From: Hippophae tibetana
Lineage: Eukaryota; Streptophyta; Magnoliopsida; Rosales; Elaeagnaceae
Length of the DNA: 64,000 nucleotides
NCBI GenBank assembly: GCA_037013495.1
Contig: JAZDXN010000029.1
Coordinates: forward strand, 3,236,501-3,300,500
Reading direction: 5' to 3'
The notes under the pieces were generated by a model. The model had not been told where the DNA came from, made no database searches, and saw only the letters and a program-made list of their open reading frames with translations. The translations under genes and the position numbers were made by a program. Shown one piece after another: positions 37,850-53,274 of this stretch. Each line of letters opens with the position of its first letter. Positions within the stretch are counted from its first letter, which is position 1.

Positions 37850-40800
37850 GGAGTGCTACTTTTTATTGTTTTCAATAATTCTTTTAAGAAATCGCAGTTG
37901 TACCTTGAAACGGTCATAACTTTTGACTCGTGTGTAAAAACGACTATTATAGTATATCAAACCGAAGGTCGTATCGATATCCATAATCTTAGATGACCTG
38001 GCTATATTAATTCATTACTTGATCCTAAATTCCATCATTTACATCACTTATCGAGCGTTTAAAGTTTTTGTCACAAATTTTACATTTTTGGTTTTATTCT
38101 ATAGAGTTGTAATGAAGATGGATGAGCCGACCAAGTGTATGTTTAAAAATAAACTAATGAATAAGAATATATTACAAATAATTTCATGATCCAACTAAAG
38201 AAATGAGAAGAGAAAAAGAAGAGGAGTGCTACTTTTTATTGTTTTCAATAACTTATTTGAGAAATCGCAGTTGTACCTTGAAACGGTCATAACTTTTGAC
38301 TCGTGTGTAAAAACGACTATTATAGTATATCAAACCGAAGGTCGTATCGATATCCATAATCTTAGTTGACCTGGTTATAGAAATTCATTACTTGATCCTA
38401 AATTCAATCATTTACATCACTTATAGAGGGTTTAAAGTTTTTGTCACGTATTTTACATTTTTGGTTTTATTCTATAGAGTTGTAATGAAGATGGATGAGC
38501 CGACCAAGTGTATGTTTAATAATAAACTAATAACTAAGAATATAATACAAACAATTTCATGATCCAACTAAAGAAATGAGAAGAGAAAAAGAAGAGGAGT
38601 GCTACTTTTTATTGTTTTCAATAACATATTTGAGAAATCGGAGTTGTACCTTGAAACGGTCATAACTTTTGACTCGTGTGTAAAAACAAATATTAAAGTA
38701 TATCAAACAGAAGGTCGTATTGATATCCATAATCTTAGCTGACCTTGCTATATAAATTCATTACTTGATCCTAAATTCCATCATTTACATCACTTATCGA
38801 GGGTTTAAAGTTTTTATCACATATTTTACATTTTTGGTTTTATTCCATAGAGTTGTAATGAAGATGGATGAGCCGACCAAGTATATGTTTAAAAATAAAC
38901 TAATGAATAAGAATATATTACAAATAATTTCATGATCCAACTAAAGAAATGAGAAGAGAAAAAGAAGAGTAGTGCTACTTTTTATTGTTTTCAATAACTT
39001 ATTTGAGAAATCGGAGTTTTACCTTGAAACGGTCATAACTTTTGACTCGTGTGTAAAAACGACTATTATAGTATATCAAACCGAAGGTCGTATCGATATC
39101 CATAATCTTAGTTGACCTGGCTATATTAATTCATTACTTGATCCTAAATTCAATCATTTACATCACTTATCGAGGGTTTAAAGTTTTTGTCACGTATTTT
39201 ACATTTTTGGTTTTATTCTATAGAGTTGTAATGAAGATGGATGAGCCGACCAAGTGTATGTTTAAAAATAAACTAATAACTAAGAATATAATACAAATAA
39301 TTTCATGATCCAACTAAAGAAATGAGAAGAGAAAAAGAAGAGGAGTGCTACTTTTTATTGTTTTCAATAACTTATTTTAGAAATCGCAGTTGTACCTTGA
39401 AAAGGTCATAACTTTTGACTCGTGTGTAAAAACGACTATTATAGTATATCAAACCGAAGGTCATATCGATATCCATAATCTTAGCTGACCTGGCTATATA
39501 AATTCATTACTTGATCCTAAATTCCATCATTTACATCACTTATCGAGGGTTTAATGTTTTTATCACATATTTTACATTTTTGGTTTTATTCTATAGAGTT
39601 GTAATGAAGATGGATGAGCCGACCAAGTATATGTTTAAAAATAAACTAATGACTAAGAATATAATACAAATAATTTCATGACACAATTAAAGAAATGAGA
39701 AGAGAAAAAGAAGAGGAGTGCTACTTTTTAATGTTTTCCATAACATATTTGAGAAATCGGAGTTGTACCTTGAAACGGTCATAACTTTTGACTCGTGTGT
39801 AAAAACGACAATAATAGTATATCAAACCGAAGCTCTTATCGATATCCATAATCTTAGATGACCTGGCTATATAAATTCATTACTTGATCCTAAATTCCAT
39901 CATTTACATCACTTATCGAGGGTTTAAAGTTTTTATCACATATTTTACATTTTTGGTTTTATTCTATAGAGTTGTAATGAAGATGGATGAGCCGACCAAG
40001 TATATGTTTAAAAATAAACTAATGAATAAGAATATATTACAAATAATTTCATGATCCAACTAAAGAAATGAGAAGAGAAAAAGAAGAGTAGTGCTACTTT
40101 TTATTGTTTTCAATAACTTATTTGAGAAATCGGAGTTTTACCTTGAAACGGTCATAACTTTTGACTCGTGTGTAAAAACGACTATTATAGTATATCAAAC
40201 CGAAGGTCGTATCGATATCCATAATCTTAGATGACCTGGCTATATTAATTCATTACTTGATCCTAAATTCCATCATTTACATCACTTATCGAGCGTTTAA
40301 AGTTTTTGTCACAAATTTTACATTTTTGGTTTTATTCTATAGAGTTGTAATGAAGATGGATGAGCCGACCAAGTGTATGTTTAAAAATAAACTAATGAAT
40401 AAGAATATATTACAAATAATTTCATGATCCAACTAAAGAAATGAGAAGAGAAAAATAAGAGGAGTGCTACTTTTTATTGTTTTCAATAATTCTTTTAAGA
40501 AATCGCAGTTGTACCTTGAAACGGTCATAACTTTTGACTCGTGTGTAAAAACGACTATTATAGTATATCAAACCGAAGGTCGTATCGATATCCATAATCT
40601 TAGATGACCTGGCTATATTAATTCATTACTTGATCCTAAATTCCATCATTTACATCACTTATCGAGCGTTTAAAGTTTTTGTCACAAATTTTACATTTTT
40701 GGTTTTATTCTATAGAGTTGTAATGAAGATGGATGAGCCGACCAAGTGTATGTTTAAAAATAAACTAATGAATAAGAATATATTACAAATAATTTCATGA

Positions 40801-43080
40801 TCCAACTAAAGAAATGAGAAGAGAAAAAGAAGAGGAGTGCTACTTTTTATTGTTTTCAATAACTTATTTGAGAAATCGCAGTTGTACCTTGAAACGGTCA
40901 TAACTTTTGACTCGTGTGTAAAAACGACTATTATAGTATATCAAACCGAAGGTCGTATCGATATCCATAATCTTAGTTGACCTGGTTATAGAAATTCATT
41001 ACTTGATCCTAAATTCAATCATTTACATCACTTATAGAGGGTTTAAAGTTTTTGTCACGTATTTTACATTTTTGGTTTTATTCTATAGAGTTGTAATGAA
41101 GATGGATGAGCCGACCAAGTGTATGTTTAATAATAAACTAATAACTAAGAATATAATACAAACAATTTCATGATCCAACTAAAGAAATGAGAAGAGAAAA
41201 AGAAGAGGAGTGCTACTTTTTATTGTTTTCAATAACATATTTGAGAAATCGGAGTTGTACCTTGAAACGGTCATAACTTTTGACTCGTGTGTAAAAACAA
41301 ATATTAAAGTATATCAAACAGAAGGTCGTATTGATATCCATAATCTTAGCTGACCTTGCTATATAACTTCATTACTTGATCCTAAATTCCATCATTTACA
41401 TCACTTATCGAGGGTTTAAAGTTTTTATCACATATTTTACATTTTTGGTTTTATTCTATAGAGTTGTAATGAAGATGGATGAGCCGACCAAGTATATGTT
41501 TAAAAATAAACTAATGAATAAGAATATATTACAAATAATTTCATGATCCAACTAAAGAAATGAGAAGAGAAAAAGAAGAGTAGTGCTACTTTTTATTGTT
41601 TTCAATAACTTATTTGAGAAATCGGAGTTTTACCTTGAAACGGTCATAACTTTTGACTCGTGTGTAAAAACGACTATTATAGTATATCAAACCGAAGGTC
41701 GTATCGATATCCATAATCTTAGTTGACCTGGCTATATTAATTCATTACTTGATCCTAAATTCAATCATTTACATCACTTATCGAGGGTTTAAAGTTTTTG
41801 TCACGTATTTTACATTTTTGGTTTTATTCTATAGAGTTGTAATGAAGATGGATGAGCCGACCAAGTGTATGTTTAAAAATAAACTAATAACTAAGAATAT
41901 AATACAAATAATTTCATGATCCAACTAAAGAAATGAGAAGAGAAAAAGAAGAGGAGTGCTACTTTTTATTGTTTTCAATAACTTATTTTAGAAATCGCAG
42001 TTGTACCTTGAAAAGGTCATAACTTTTGACTCGTGTGTAAAAACGACTATTATAGTATATCAAACCGAAGGTCATATCGATATCCATAATCTTAGCTGAC
42101 CTGGCTATATAAATTCATTACTTGATCCTAAATTCCATCATTTACATCACTTATCGAGGGTTTAAAGTTTTTATCACATATTTTACATTTTTGGTTTTAT
42201 TCTATAGAGTTGTAATGAAGATGGATGAGCCGACCAAGTATATGTTTAAAAATAAACTAATGACTAAGAATATAATACAAATAATTTCATGACACAATTA
42301 AAGAAATGAGAAGAGAAAAAGAAGAGGAGTGCTACTTTTTAATGTTTTCCATAACATATTTGAGAAATCGGAGTTGTACCTTGAAACGGTCATAACTTTT
42401 GACTCGTGTGTAAAAACGACAATAATAGTATATCAAACCGAAGCTCTTATCGATATCCATAATCTTAGATGACCTGGCTATATAAATTCATTACTTGATC
42501 CTAAATTCCATCATTTACATCACTTATCGAGGGTTTAAAGTTTTTATCACATATTTTACATTTTTGGTTTTATTCTATAGAGTTGTAATGAAGATGGATG
42601 AGCCGACCAAGTATATGTTTAAAAATAAACTAATGAATAAGAATATATTACAAATAATTTCATGATCCAACTAAAGAAATGAGAAGAGAAAAAGAAGAGT
42701 AGTGCTACTTTTTATTGTTTTCAATAACTTATTTGAGAAATCGGAGTTTTACCTTGAAACGGTCATAACTTTTGACTCGTGTGTAAAAACGACTATTATA
42801 GTATATCAAACCGAAGGTCGTATCGATATCCATAATCTTAGATGACCTGGCTATATTAATTCATTACTTGATCCTAAATTCCATCATTTACATCACTTAT
42901 CGAGCGTTTAAAGTTTTTGTCACAAATTTTACATTTTTGGTTTTATTCTATAGAGTTGTAATGAAGATGGATGAGCCGACCAAGTGTATGTTTAAAAATA
43001 AACTAATGAATAAGAATATATTACAAATAATTTCATGATCCAACTAAAGAAATGAGAAGAGAAAAATAAGAGGAGTGCTA
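37850..43080 (+). repeat. seven-monomer tandem duplication (2611 bp x 2)
   Basis: About 37850-40460 and 40461-43080 match at offset 2611 (7 x 373). The rare variant TAAAAACAAATATT occurs at 38681 and 41292, and the order of monomer types is the same. A one-base difference (CCATAG against CTATAG near 38844) is among the few changes. Confidence 0.85.
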
Positions 43081-46000
43081 CTTTTTATTGTTTTCAATAA
43101 CTTATTTGAGAAATCGCAGTTGTACCTTGAAACGGTCATAACTTTTGACTCGTGTGTAAAAACGACTATTATAGTATATCAAACCGACGGTCGTATCGAT
43201 ATCCATAATCTTAATTGACCTGGTTATAGAAATTCATTACTTGATCCTAAATTCAATCATTTACATCACTTATAGAGGGTTTAAAGTTTTTGTCACATAT
43301 TTTACATTTTTGGTTTTATTCTATAGAGTTGTAATGAAGATGGATGAGCCGACCAAGTGTATGTTTAATAATAAACTAATAACTAAGAATATAATACAAA
43401 CAATTTCATGATCCAACTAAAGAAATGAGAAGAGAAAAAGAAGAGGAGTGCTACTTTTTATTGTTTTCAATAACATATTTGAGAAATCGGAGTTGTACCT
43501 TGAAACAGTCATAACTTTTGACTCGTGTGTAAAAACGAATATTAAAGTATATCAAACAGAAGGTCGTATTGATATCCATAATCTTAGCTGACCTTGCTAT
43601 ATAAATTCATTTACTTGATCCTAATTCCATCATTTACATCACTTATCGAGGGTTTAAAGTTTTTATCACATATTTTACATTTTTGGTTTTATTCTATAGA
43701 GTTGTAATGAAGATGGATGAGCCGACCAAGTGTATGTTTAAAAATAAACTAATGAATAAGAATATATTACAAATAATTTCATGATCCAACTAAAGAAATG
43801 AGAAGAGAAAAAAGAAGAGTAGTGCTACTTTTTATTGTTTTCAATAACTTATTTGAGAAATCGGAGTTGTACCTTGAAACGGTCATAACTTTTGACTCGT
43901 GTGTAAAAACGACTATTATAGTATATCAAACCGAAGGTCGTATCGATATCCATAATCTTAGTTGACCTGGCTATAGAAATTCATTACTTGATCCTAAATT
44001 CAATCATTTACATCACTTATCGAGGGTTTTAAAGTTTTTGTCACGTATTTTACATTTTTGGTTTTATTCTATAGAGTTGTAATGAAGATGGATGAGCCGA
44101 CCAAGTGTATGTTTAAAAATAAACTAATAACTAAGAATATAATACAAATAATTTCATGATCCAACTAAAGAAATGAGAAGAGAAAAAGAAGAGGAGTGCT
44201 ACTTTTTATTGTTTTCAATAACTTATTTGAGAAATCGCAGTTGTACCTTGAAACGGTCATAACTTTTGACTCGTGTGTAAAAACGACTATTATAGTATAT
44301 CAAACCGAAGGTCGTATCGATATCCATAATCTTAGTTGACCTGGCTATAGAAATTCATTACTTGATCCTAAATTCAATCATGTACATCACTTATCGAGGG
44401 TTTAAAGTTTTTGTCACGTATTTTACATTTTTTGGTTTCATTCAATAGAGTTGTAATGAAGATAGATGAAATCGACTAAGAGTATGTTTAAAAATATTCT
44501 TATGAATCTTAATATAATACAAATAATTTCATGATCCAACTAAAGAAATGAGAAGAGAAAAAGAAGAGGAGTGCTACTTTTTAAAGTTTTCCATAACATA
44601 TTTGAGAAATCGGAGTTGTACCTTGAAACGGTCATAACTTTTGACTCGTGTGTAAAAACGAATATTTAAGTATATCGAAGCGAAGGTCGTATTGATATCC
44701 ATAATCTTAGCTGACCTTGGTATATAAATTCATTACTTGATCCTAAATTCCATCATTTACATCACTTATCGAGGGTTTAAAGTTTTTATCACATATTTTA
44801 CATTTTTGGTTTTATTCTATAGAGTTGTAATGCAGATGGATGAGCCGACCAAGTGTATGTTTAAAAATAAACTAATGACTAAGAATATAATACAAATAAT
44901 TTCATGAAACAATTAAAGAAATGAGAAGAGAAAAAGAAGAGGAGTGCTACTTTTTAATGTTTTCCATAACTTATTTTAGAAATCGCAGTTGTACCTTGAA
45001 AAGGTCATAACTTTTGACTCGTGTGTAAAAACGACAATAATAGTATATCAAACCGAAGCACTTATCGATATCCATAATCTTAGATGACCTGGCTATATTA
45101 ATTCATTACTTGATCCTAAATTCCATCATTTACATCACTTATCGAGCGTTTAAAGTTTTTATCACATATTTTACATTTTTGGTTTTATTCTATAGAGTTG
45201 TAATGAAGATGGATGAGCCGACCAAGTGTATGTTTAAAAATAAACTAATGAATAAGAATATATTAAAAATAATTTCATGATCCAACTAAAGAAATGAGAA
45301 GAGAAAAAGAAGAGGAGTGCTACTTTTTATTGTTTTCAATAATTCTTTTAAGAAATCGTAGTTGTACCTTGAAACGGTCATAACTTTTGACTCGTGTGTA
45401 AAAACGACTATTATAGTATATCAAACCGAAGGTCGTATCGATATCCATAATCTTAGATGACCTGGCTATATTAATTCATTACTTGATCCTAAATTCCATC
45501 ATTTACATCACTTATCGAGCGTTTAAAGTTTTTGTCACAAATTTTACATTTTTGGTTTTATTCTATAGAGTTGTAATGAAGATGGATGAGCCGACCAAGT
45601 GTATGTTTAAAAATAAACTAATGAATAAGAATATATTACAAATAATTTCATGATCCAACTAAAGAAATGAGAAGAGAAAAAGAAGAGGAGTGCTACTTTT
45701 TATTGTTTTCCATAACATATTTGAGAAATCAGAGTTGTACCTTGAAACGGTCATAACTTTTGACTCGTGTGTAAAAACGACAATAATAGTATATCAAACC
45801 GAAGGTCGTATCGATATCCATAATCTTAGCTGACCTGGCTATATAAATTCATTACTTGATCCTAAATTCCATTATTTACATCACTTATCGAGCGTTTAAA
45901 GTTTTTGTCACAAATTTTACATTTTTGGTTTTATTCTATAGAGTTGTAATGAAGATGGATGAGCGGACCAAGTGTATGTTTAAAAATAAACTAATGAATA

Positions 46001-49000
46001 AGAATATATTACAAATAATTTCATGATCCAACTAAAGAAATGAGAAGAGAAAAAGAAGAGGAGTGCTACTTTTTATTGTTTTCAATAACTTATTTGAGAA
46101 ATCGCAGTTGTACCTTGAAACGGTCATAACTTTTGACTCGTGTGTAAAAACGACTATTATAGTATATCAAACCGAAGGTCGTATCGATATCCATAATCTT
46201 AGCTGACCTGGCTATATAAATTCATTACTTGATCCTAAATTCCATAATTTACATCACTTATCGAGGGTTTAAAGTTTTTATCACATATTTTACATTTTTG
46301 GTTTTATTCTATAGAGTTGTAATGAAGATGGATGAGCCGACCAAGTATATGTTTAAAAATAAACTAATGACTAAGAATATAATACAAATAATTTCATGAC
46401 ACAATTAAAGAAATGAGAAGAGAAAAAGAAGAGGAGTGGTACTTTTTAAAGTTTTCCATAACATATTTGAGAAATCGGAGTTGTACCTTGAAACGGTCAT
46501 AACTTTTGACTCGTGTGTAAAAACGAATATTTAAGTATATCAAAGCGAAGGTCGTATTGATATCCATAATCTTAGCTGACCTTGGTATATAAATTCATTA
46601 CTTGATCCTAAATTCCATCATTTACATCACTTATCGAGGGTTTAAAGTTTTTATCACATATTTTACATTTTTGGTTTTATTCTATAGAGTTGTAATGCAG
46701 ATGGATGAGCCGACCAAGTGTATGTTTAAAAATAAACTAATGACTAAGAATATAATACAAATAATTTCATGAAACAATTAAAGAAATGAGAAGAGAAAAA
46801 GAAGAGGAGTGCTACTTTTTAATGTTTTCCATAACTTATTTTAGAAATCGCAGTTGTACCTTGAAAAGGTCATAACTTTTGACTCGTGTGTAAAAACGAC
46901 AATAATAGTATATCAAACCGAAGCACTTATCGATATCCATAATCTTAGATGACCTGGCTATATTAATTCATTACTTGATCCTAAATTCCATCATTTACAT
47001 CACTTATCGAGCGTTTAAAGTTTTTATCACATATTTTACATTTTTGGTTTTATTCTATAGAGTTGTAATGAAGATGGATGAGCCGACCAAGTGTATGTTT
47101 AAAAATAAACTAATGAATAAGAATATATTACAAATAATTTCATGATCCAACTAAAGAAATGAGAAGAGAAAAAGAAGAGGAGTGCTACTTTTTATTGTTT
47201 TCAATAACTTATTTGAGAAATCGCAGTTGTACCTTGAAACGGTCATAACTTTTGACTCGTGTGTAAAAACGACTATTATAGTATATCAAACCGAAGGTCG
47301 TATCGATATCCATAATCTTAGTTGACCTGGTTATAGAAATTCATTACTTGATCCTAAATTCAATCATTTACATCACTTATAGAGGGTTTAAAGTTTTTGT
47401 CACGTATTTTACATTTTTGGTTTTATTCTATAGAGTTGTAATGAAGATGGATGAGCCGACCAAGTGTATGTTTAATAATAAACTAATAACTAAGAATATA
47501 ATACAAACAATTTCATGATCCAACTAAAGAAATGAGAAGAGAAAAAGAAGAGGAGTGCTACTTTTTATTGTTTTCAATAACATATTTGAGAAATCGGAGT
47601 TGTACCTTGAAACGGTCATAACTTTTGACTCGTGTGTAAAAACGAATATTAAAGTATATCAAACAGAAGGTCGTATTGATATCCATAATCTTAGCTGACC
47701 TTGCTATATAAATTCATTACTTGATCCTAAATTCCATCATTTACATCACTTATCGAGGGTTTAAAGTTTTTATCACATATTTTACATTTTTGGTTTTATT
47801 CTATAGAGTTGTAATGAAGATGGATGAGCCGACCAAGTATATGTTTAAAAATAAACTAATGAATAAGAATATATTACAAATAATTTCATGATCCAACTAA
47901 AGAAATGAGAAGAGAAAAAGAAGAGTAGTGCTACTTTTTATTGTTTTCAATAACTTATTTGAGAAATCGGAGTTTTACCTTGAAACGGTCATAACTTTTG
48001 ACTCGTGTGTAAAAACGACTATTATAGTATATCAAACCGAAGGTCGTATCGATATCCATAATCTTAGTTGACCTGGCTATATTAATTCATTACTTGATCC
48101 TAAATTCAATCATTTACATCACTTATCGAGGGTTTAAAGTTTTTGTCACGTATTTTACATTTTTGGTTTTATTCTATAGAGTTGTAATGAAGATGGATGA
48201 GCCGACCAAGTGTATGTTTAAAAATAAACTAATAACTAAGAATATAATACAAATAATTTCATGATCCAACTAAAGAAATGAGAAGAGAAAAAGAAGAGGA
48301 GTGCTACTTTTTATTGTTTTCAATAACTTATTTTAGAAATCGCAGTTGTACCTTGAAAAGGTCATAACTTTTGACTCGTGTGTAAAAACGACTATTATAG
48401 TATATCAAACCGAAGGTCATATCGATATCCATAATCTTAGCTGACCTGGCTATATAAATTCATTACTTGATCCTAAATTCCATCATTTACATCACTTATC
48501 GAGGGTTTAAAGTTTTTATCACATATTTTACATTTTTGGTTTTATTCTATAGAGTTGTAATGAAGATGGATGAGCCGACCAAGTATATGTTTAAAAATAA
48601 ACTAATGACTAAGAATATAATACAAATAATTTCATGACACAATTAAAGAAATGAGAAGAGAAAAAGAAGAGGAGTGCTACTTTTTAATGTTTTCCATAAC
48701 ATATTTGAGAAATCGGAGTTGTACCTTGAAACGGTCATAACTTTTGACTCGTGTGTAAAAACGACAATAATAGTATATCAAACCGAAGCTCTTATCGATA
48801 TCCATAATCTTAGATGACCTGGCTATATTAATTCATTACTTGATCCTAAATTCCATCATTTACATCACTTATCAAGCGTTTAAAGTTTTTGTCACAAATT
48901 TTACATTTTTGGTTTTATTCTATAGAGTTGTAATGAAGATGGATGAGCCGACCAAGTGTATGTTTAAAAATAAACTAATGAATAAGAATATATTACAAAT

Positions 49001-52000
49001 AATTTCATGATCCAACTAAAGAAATGAGAAGAGAAAAATAAGAGGAGTGCTACTTTTTATTGTTTTCAATAACTTATTTGAGAAATCGCAGTTGTACCTT
49101 GAAACGGTCATAACTTTTGACTCGTGTGTAAAAACGACTATTATAGTATATCAAACCGACGGTCGTATCGATATCCATAATCTTAATTGACCTGGTTATA
49201 GAAATTCATTACTTGATCCTAAATTCAATCATTTACATCACTTATAGAGGGTTTAAAGTTTTTGTCACATATTTTACATTTTTGGTTTTATTCTATAGAG
49301 TTGTAATGAAGATGGATGAGCCGACCAAGTGTATGTTTAATAATAAACTAATAACTAAGAATATAATACAAACAATTTCATGATCCAACTAAAGAAATGA
49401 GAAGAGAAAAAGAAGAGGAGTGCTACTTTTTATTGTTTTCAATAACATATTTGAGAAATCGGAGTTGTACCTTGAAACAGTCATAACTTTTGACTCGTGT
49501 GTAAAAACGAATATTAAAGTATATCAAACAGAAGGTCGTATTGATATCCATAATCTTAGCTGACCTTGCTATATAAATTCATTACTTGATCCTAAATTCC
49601 ATCATTTACATCACTTATCGAGGGTTTAAAGTTTTTATCACATATTTTACATTTTTGGTTTTATTCTATAGAGTTGTAATGAAGATGGATGAGCCAACCA
49701 AGTGTATGTTTAAAAATAAACTAATGAATAAGAATATATTACAAATAATTTCATGATCCAACAAAAGAAATGAGAAGAGAAAAAGAAGAGTAGTGCTACT
49801 TTTTATTGTTTTCAATAACTTATTTGAGAAATCGGAGTTGTACCTTGAAACGGTCATAACTTTTGACTCGTGTGTAAAAACGACTATTATAGTATATCAA
49901 ACCGAAGGTCGTATCGATATCCATAATCTTAGTTGACCTGGCTATAGAAATTCATTACTTGATCCTAAATTCAATCATTTACATCACTTATCGAGGGTTT
50001 AAAGTTTTTGTCACGTATTTTACATTTTTGGTTTTATTCTATAGAGTTGTAATGAAGATGGATGAGCCGACCAAGTGTATGTTTAAAAATAAACTAATAA
50101 CTAAGAATATAATACAAATAATTTCATGATCCAACTAAAGAAATGAGAAGAGAAAAAGAAGAGGAGTGCTACTTTTTATTGTTTTCAATAACTTATTTGA
50201 GAAATCGCAGTTGTACCTTGAAACGGTCATAACTTTTGACTCGTGTGTAAAAACGACTATTATAGTATATCAAACCGAAGGTCGTATCGATATCCATAAT
50301 CTTAGTTGACCTGGCTATAGAAATTCATTACTTGATCCTAAATTCAATCATGTACATCACTTATCGAGGGTTTAAAGTTTTTGTCACGTATTTTACATTT
50401 TTGGTTTCATTCAATAGAGTTGTAATGAAGATAGATGAATCGACTAAGAGTATGTTTAAAAATATTCTTATGAATCTTAATATAATACAAATAATTTCAT
50501 GATCCAACTAAAGAAATGAGAAGAGAAAAAGAAGAGGAGTGCTACTTTTTAAAGTTTTCCATAACATATTTGAGAAATCGGAGTTGTACCTTGAAACGGT
50601 CATAACTTTTGACTCGTGTGTAAAAACGAATATTTAAGTATATCGAAGCGAAGGTCGTATTGATATCCATAATCTTAGCTGACCTTGGTATATAAATTCA
50701 TTACTTGATCCTAAATTCCATCATTTACATCACTTATCGAGGGTTTAAAGTTTTTATCACATATTTTACATTTTTGGTTTTATTCTATAGAGTTGTAATG
50801 CAGATGGATGAGCCGACCAAGTGTATGTTTAAAAATAAACTAATGACTAAGAATATAATACAAATAATTTCATGAAACAATTAAAGAAATGAGAAGAGAA
50901 AAAGAAGAGGAGTGCTACTTTTTAATGTTTTCCATAACTTATTTTAGAAATCGCAGTTGTACCTTGAAAAGGTCATAACTTTTGACTCGTGTGTAAAAAC
51001 GACAATAATAGTATATCAAACCGAAGCACTTATCGATATCCATAATCTTAGATGACCTGGCTATATTAATTCATTACTTGATCCTAAATTCCATCATTTA
51101 CATCACTTATCGAGCGTTTAAAGTTTTTATCACATATTTTACATTTTTGGTTTTATTCTATAGAGTTGTAATGAAGATGGATGAGCCGACCAAGTGTATG
51201 TTTAAAAATAAACTAATGAATAAGAATATATTAAAAATAATTTCATGATCCAACTAAAGAAATGAGAAGAGAAAAAGAAGAGGAGTGCTACTTTTTATTG
51301 TTTTCAATAATTCTTTTAAGAAATCGTAGTTGTACCTTGAAACGGTCATAACTTTTGACTCGTGTGTAAAAACGACTATTATAGTATATCAAACCGAAGG
51401 TCGTATCGATATCCATAATCTTAGATGACCTGGCTATATTAATTCATTACTTGATCCTAAATTCCATCATTTACATCACTTATCGAGCGTTTAAAGTTTT
51501 TGTCACAAATTTTACATTTTTGGTTTTATTCTATAGAGTTGTAATGAAGATGGATGAGCCGACCAAGTGTATGTTTAAAAATAAACTAATGAATAAGAAT
51601 ATATTACAAATAATTTCATGATCCAACTAAAGAAATGAGAAGAGAAAAAGAAGAGGAGTGCTACTTTTTATTGTTTTCCATAACATATTTGAGAAATCAG
51701 AGTTGTACCTTGAAACGGTCATAACTTTTGACTCGTGTGTAAAAACGACAATAATAGTATATCAAACCGAAGGTCGTATCGATATCCATAATCTTAGCTG
51801 ACCTGGCTATATAAATTCATTACTTGATCCTAAATTCCATTATTTACATCACTTATCGAGCGTTTAAAGTTTTTGTCACAAATTTTACATTTTTGGTTTT
51901 ATTCTATAGAGTTGTAATGAAGATGGATGAGCGGACCAAGTGTATGTTTAAAAATAAACTAATGAATAAGAATATATTACAAATAATTTCATGATCCAAC

Positions 52001-53160
52001 TAAAGAAATGAGAAGAGAAAAAGAAGAGGAGTGCTACTTTTTATTGTTTTCAATAACTTATTTGAGAAATCGCAGTTGTACCTTGAAACGGTCATAACTT
52101 TTGACTCGTGTGTAAAAACGACTATTATAGTATATCAAACCGAAGGTCGTATCGATATCCATAATCTTAGCTGACCTGGCTATATAAATTCATTACTTGA
52201 TCCTAAATTCCATAATTTACATCACTTATCGAGGGTTTAAAGTTTTTATCACATATTTTACATTTTTGGTTTTATTCTATAGAGTTGTAATGAAGATGGA
52301 TGAGCCGACCAAGTATATGTTTAAAAATAAACTAATGACTAAGAATATAATACAAATAATTTCATGACACAATTAAAGAAATGAGAAGAGAAAAAGAAGA
52401 GGAGTGGTACTTTTTAAAGTTTTCCATAACATATTTGAGAAATCGGAGTTGTACCTTGAAACGGTCATAACTTTTGACTCGTGTGTAAAAACGAATATTT
52501 AAGTATATCAAAGCGAAGGTCGTATTGATATCCATAATCTTAGCTGACCTTGGTATATAAATTCATTACTTGATCCTAAATTCCATCATTTACATCACTT
52601 ATCGAGGGTTTAAAGTTTTTATCACATATTTTACATTTTTGGTTTTATTCTATAGAGTTGTAATGCAGATGGATGAGCCGACCAAGTGTATGTTTAAAAA
52701 TAAACTAATGACTAAGAATATAATACAAATAATTTCATGAAACAATTAAAGAAATGAGAAGAGAAAAAGAAGAGGAGTGCTACTTTTTAATGTTTTCCAT
52801 AACTTATTTTAGAAATCGCAGTTGTACCTTGAAAAGGTCATAACTTTTGACTCGTGTGTAAAAACGACAATAATAGTATATCAAACCGAAGCACTTATCG
52901 ATATCCATAATCTTAGATGACCTGGCTATATTAATTCATTACTTGATCCTAAATTCCATCATTTACATCACTTATCGAGCGTTTAAAGTTTTTATCACAT
53001 ATTTTACATTTTTGGTTTTATTCTATAGAGTTGTAATGAAGATGGATGAGCCGACCAAGTGTATGTTTAAAAATAAACTAATGAATAAGAATATATTACA
53101 AATAATTTCATGATCCAACTAAAGAAATGAGAAGAGAAAAAGAAGAGGAGTGCTACTTTT
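42835..53160 (+). repeat. sixteen-monomer duplication (5968 bp offset)
   Basis: About 42835-47190 and 48807-53160 match at 16 x 373 bp. Shared rare variants include TATCGAAGCGAAGG (44673 and 50641), AAATCGTAGTTG, TATTAAAAATAATTTC and GAGTGGTACTTT. Past this, the match resumes after one extra monomer in the right copy (about 53140-53515). Apparent offset drift of 4 bases lies wholly within 43600-44480. Confidence 0.85.
43600..44480 (+). other. cluster of one-base homopolymer indels, probable sequence error
   Basis: Six one-base length changes in runs of A or T lie in under 900 bp (five gains, one loss), none shared with the near-identical segment about 5.97 kb to the right. Elsewhere tens of kilobases of array have almost no indels. 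Confidence 0.7.
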
Positions 53161-53274
53161 TATTGTTTTCAATAATTCTTTTAAGAAATCGCAGTTGTAC
53201 CTTGAAACGGTCATAACTTTTGACTCGTGTGTAAAAACGACTATTATAGTATATCAAACCGAAGGTCGTATCGA

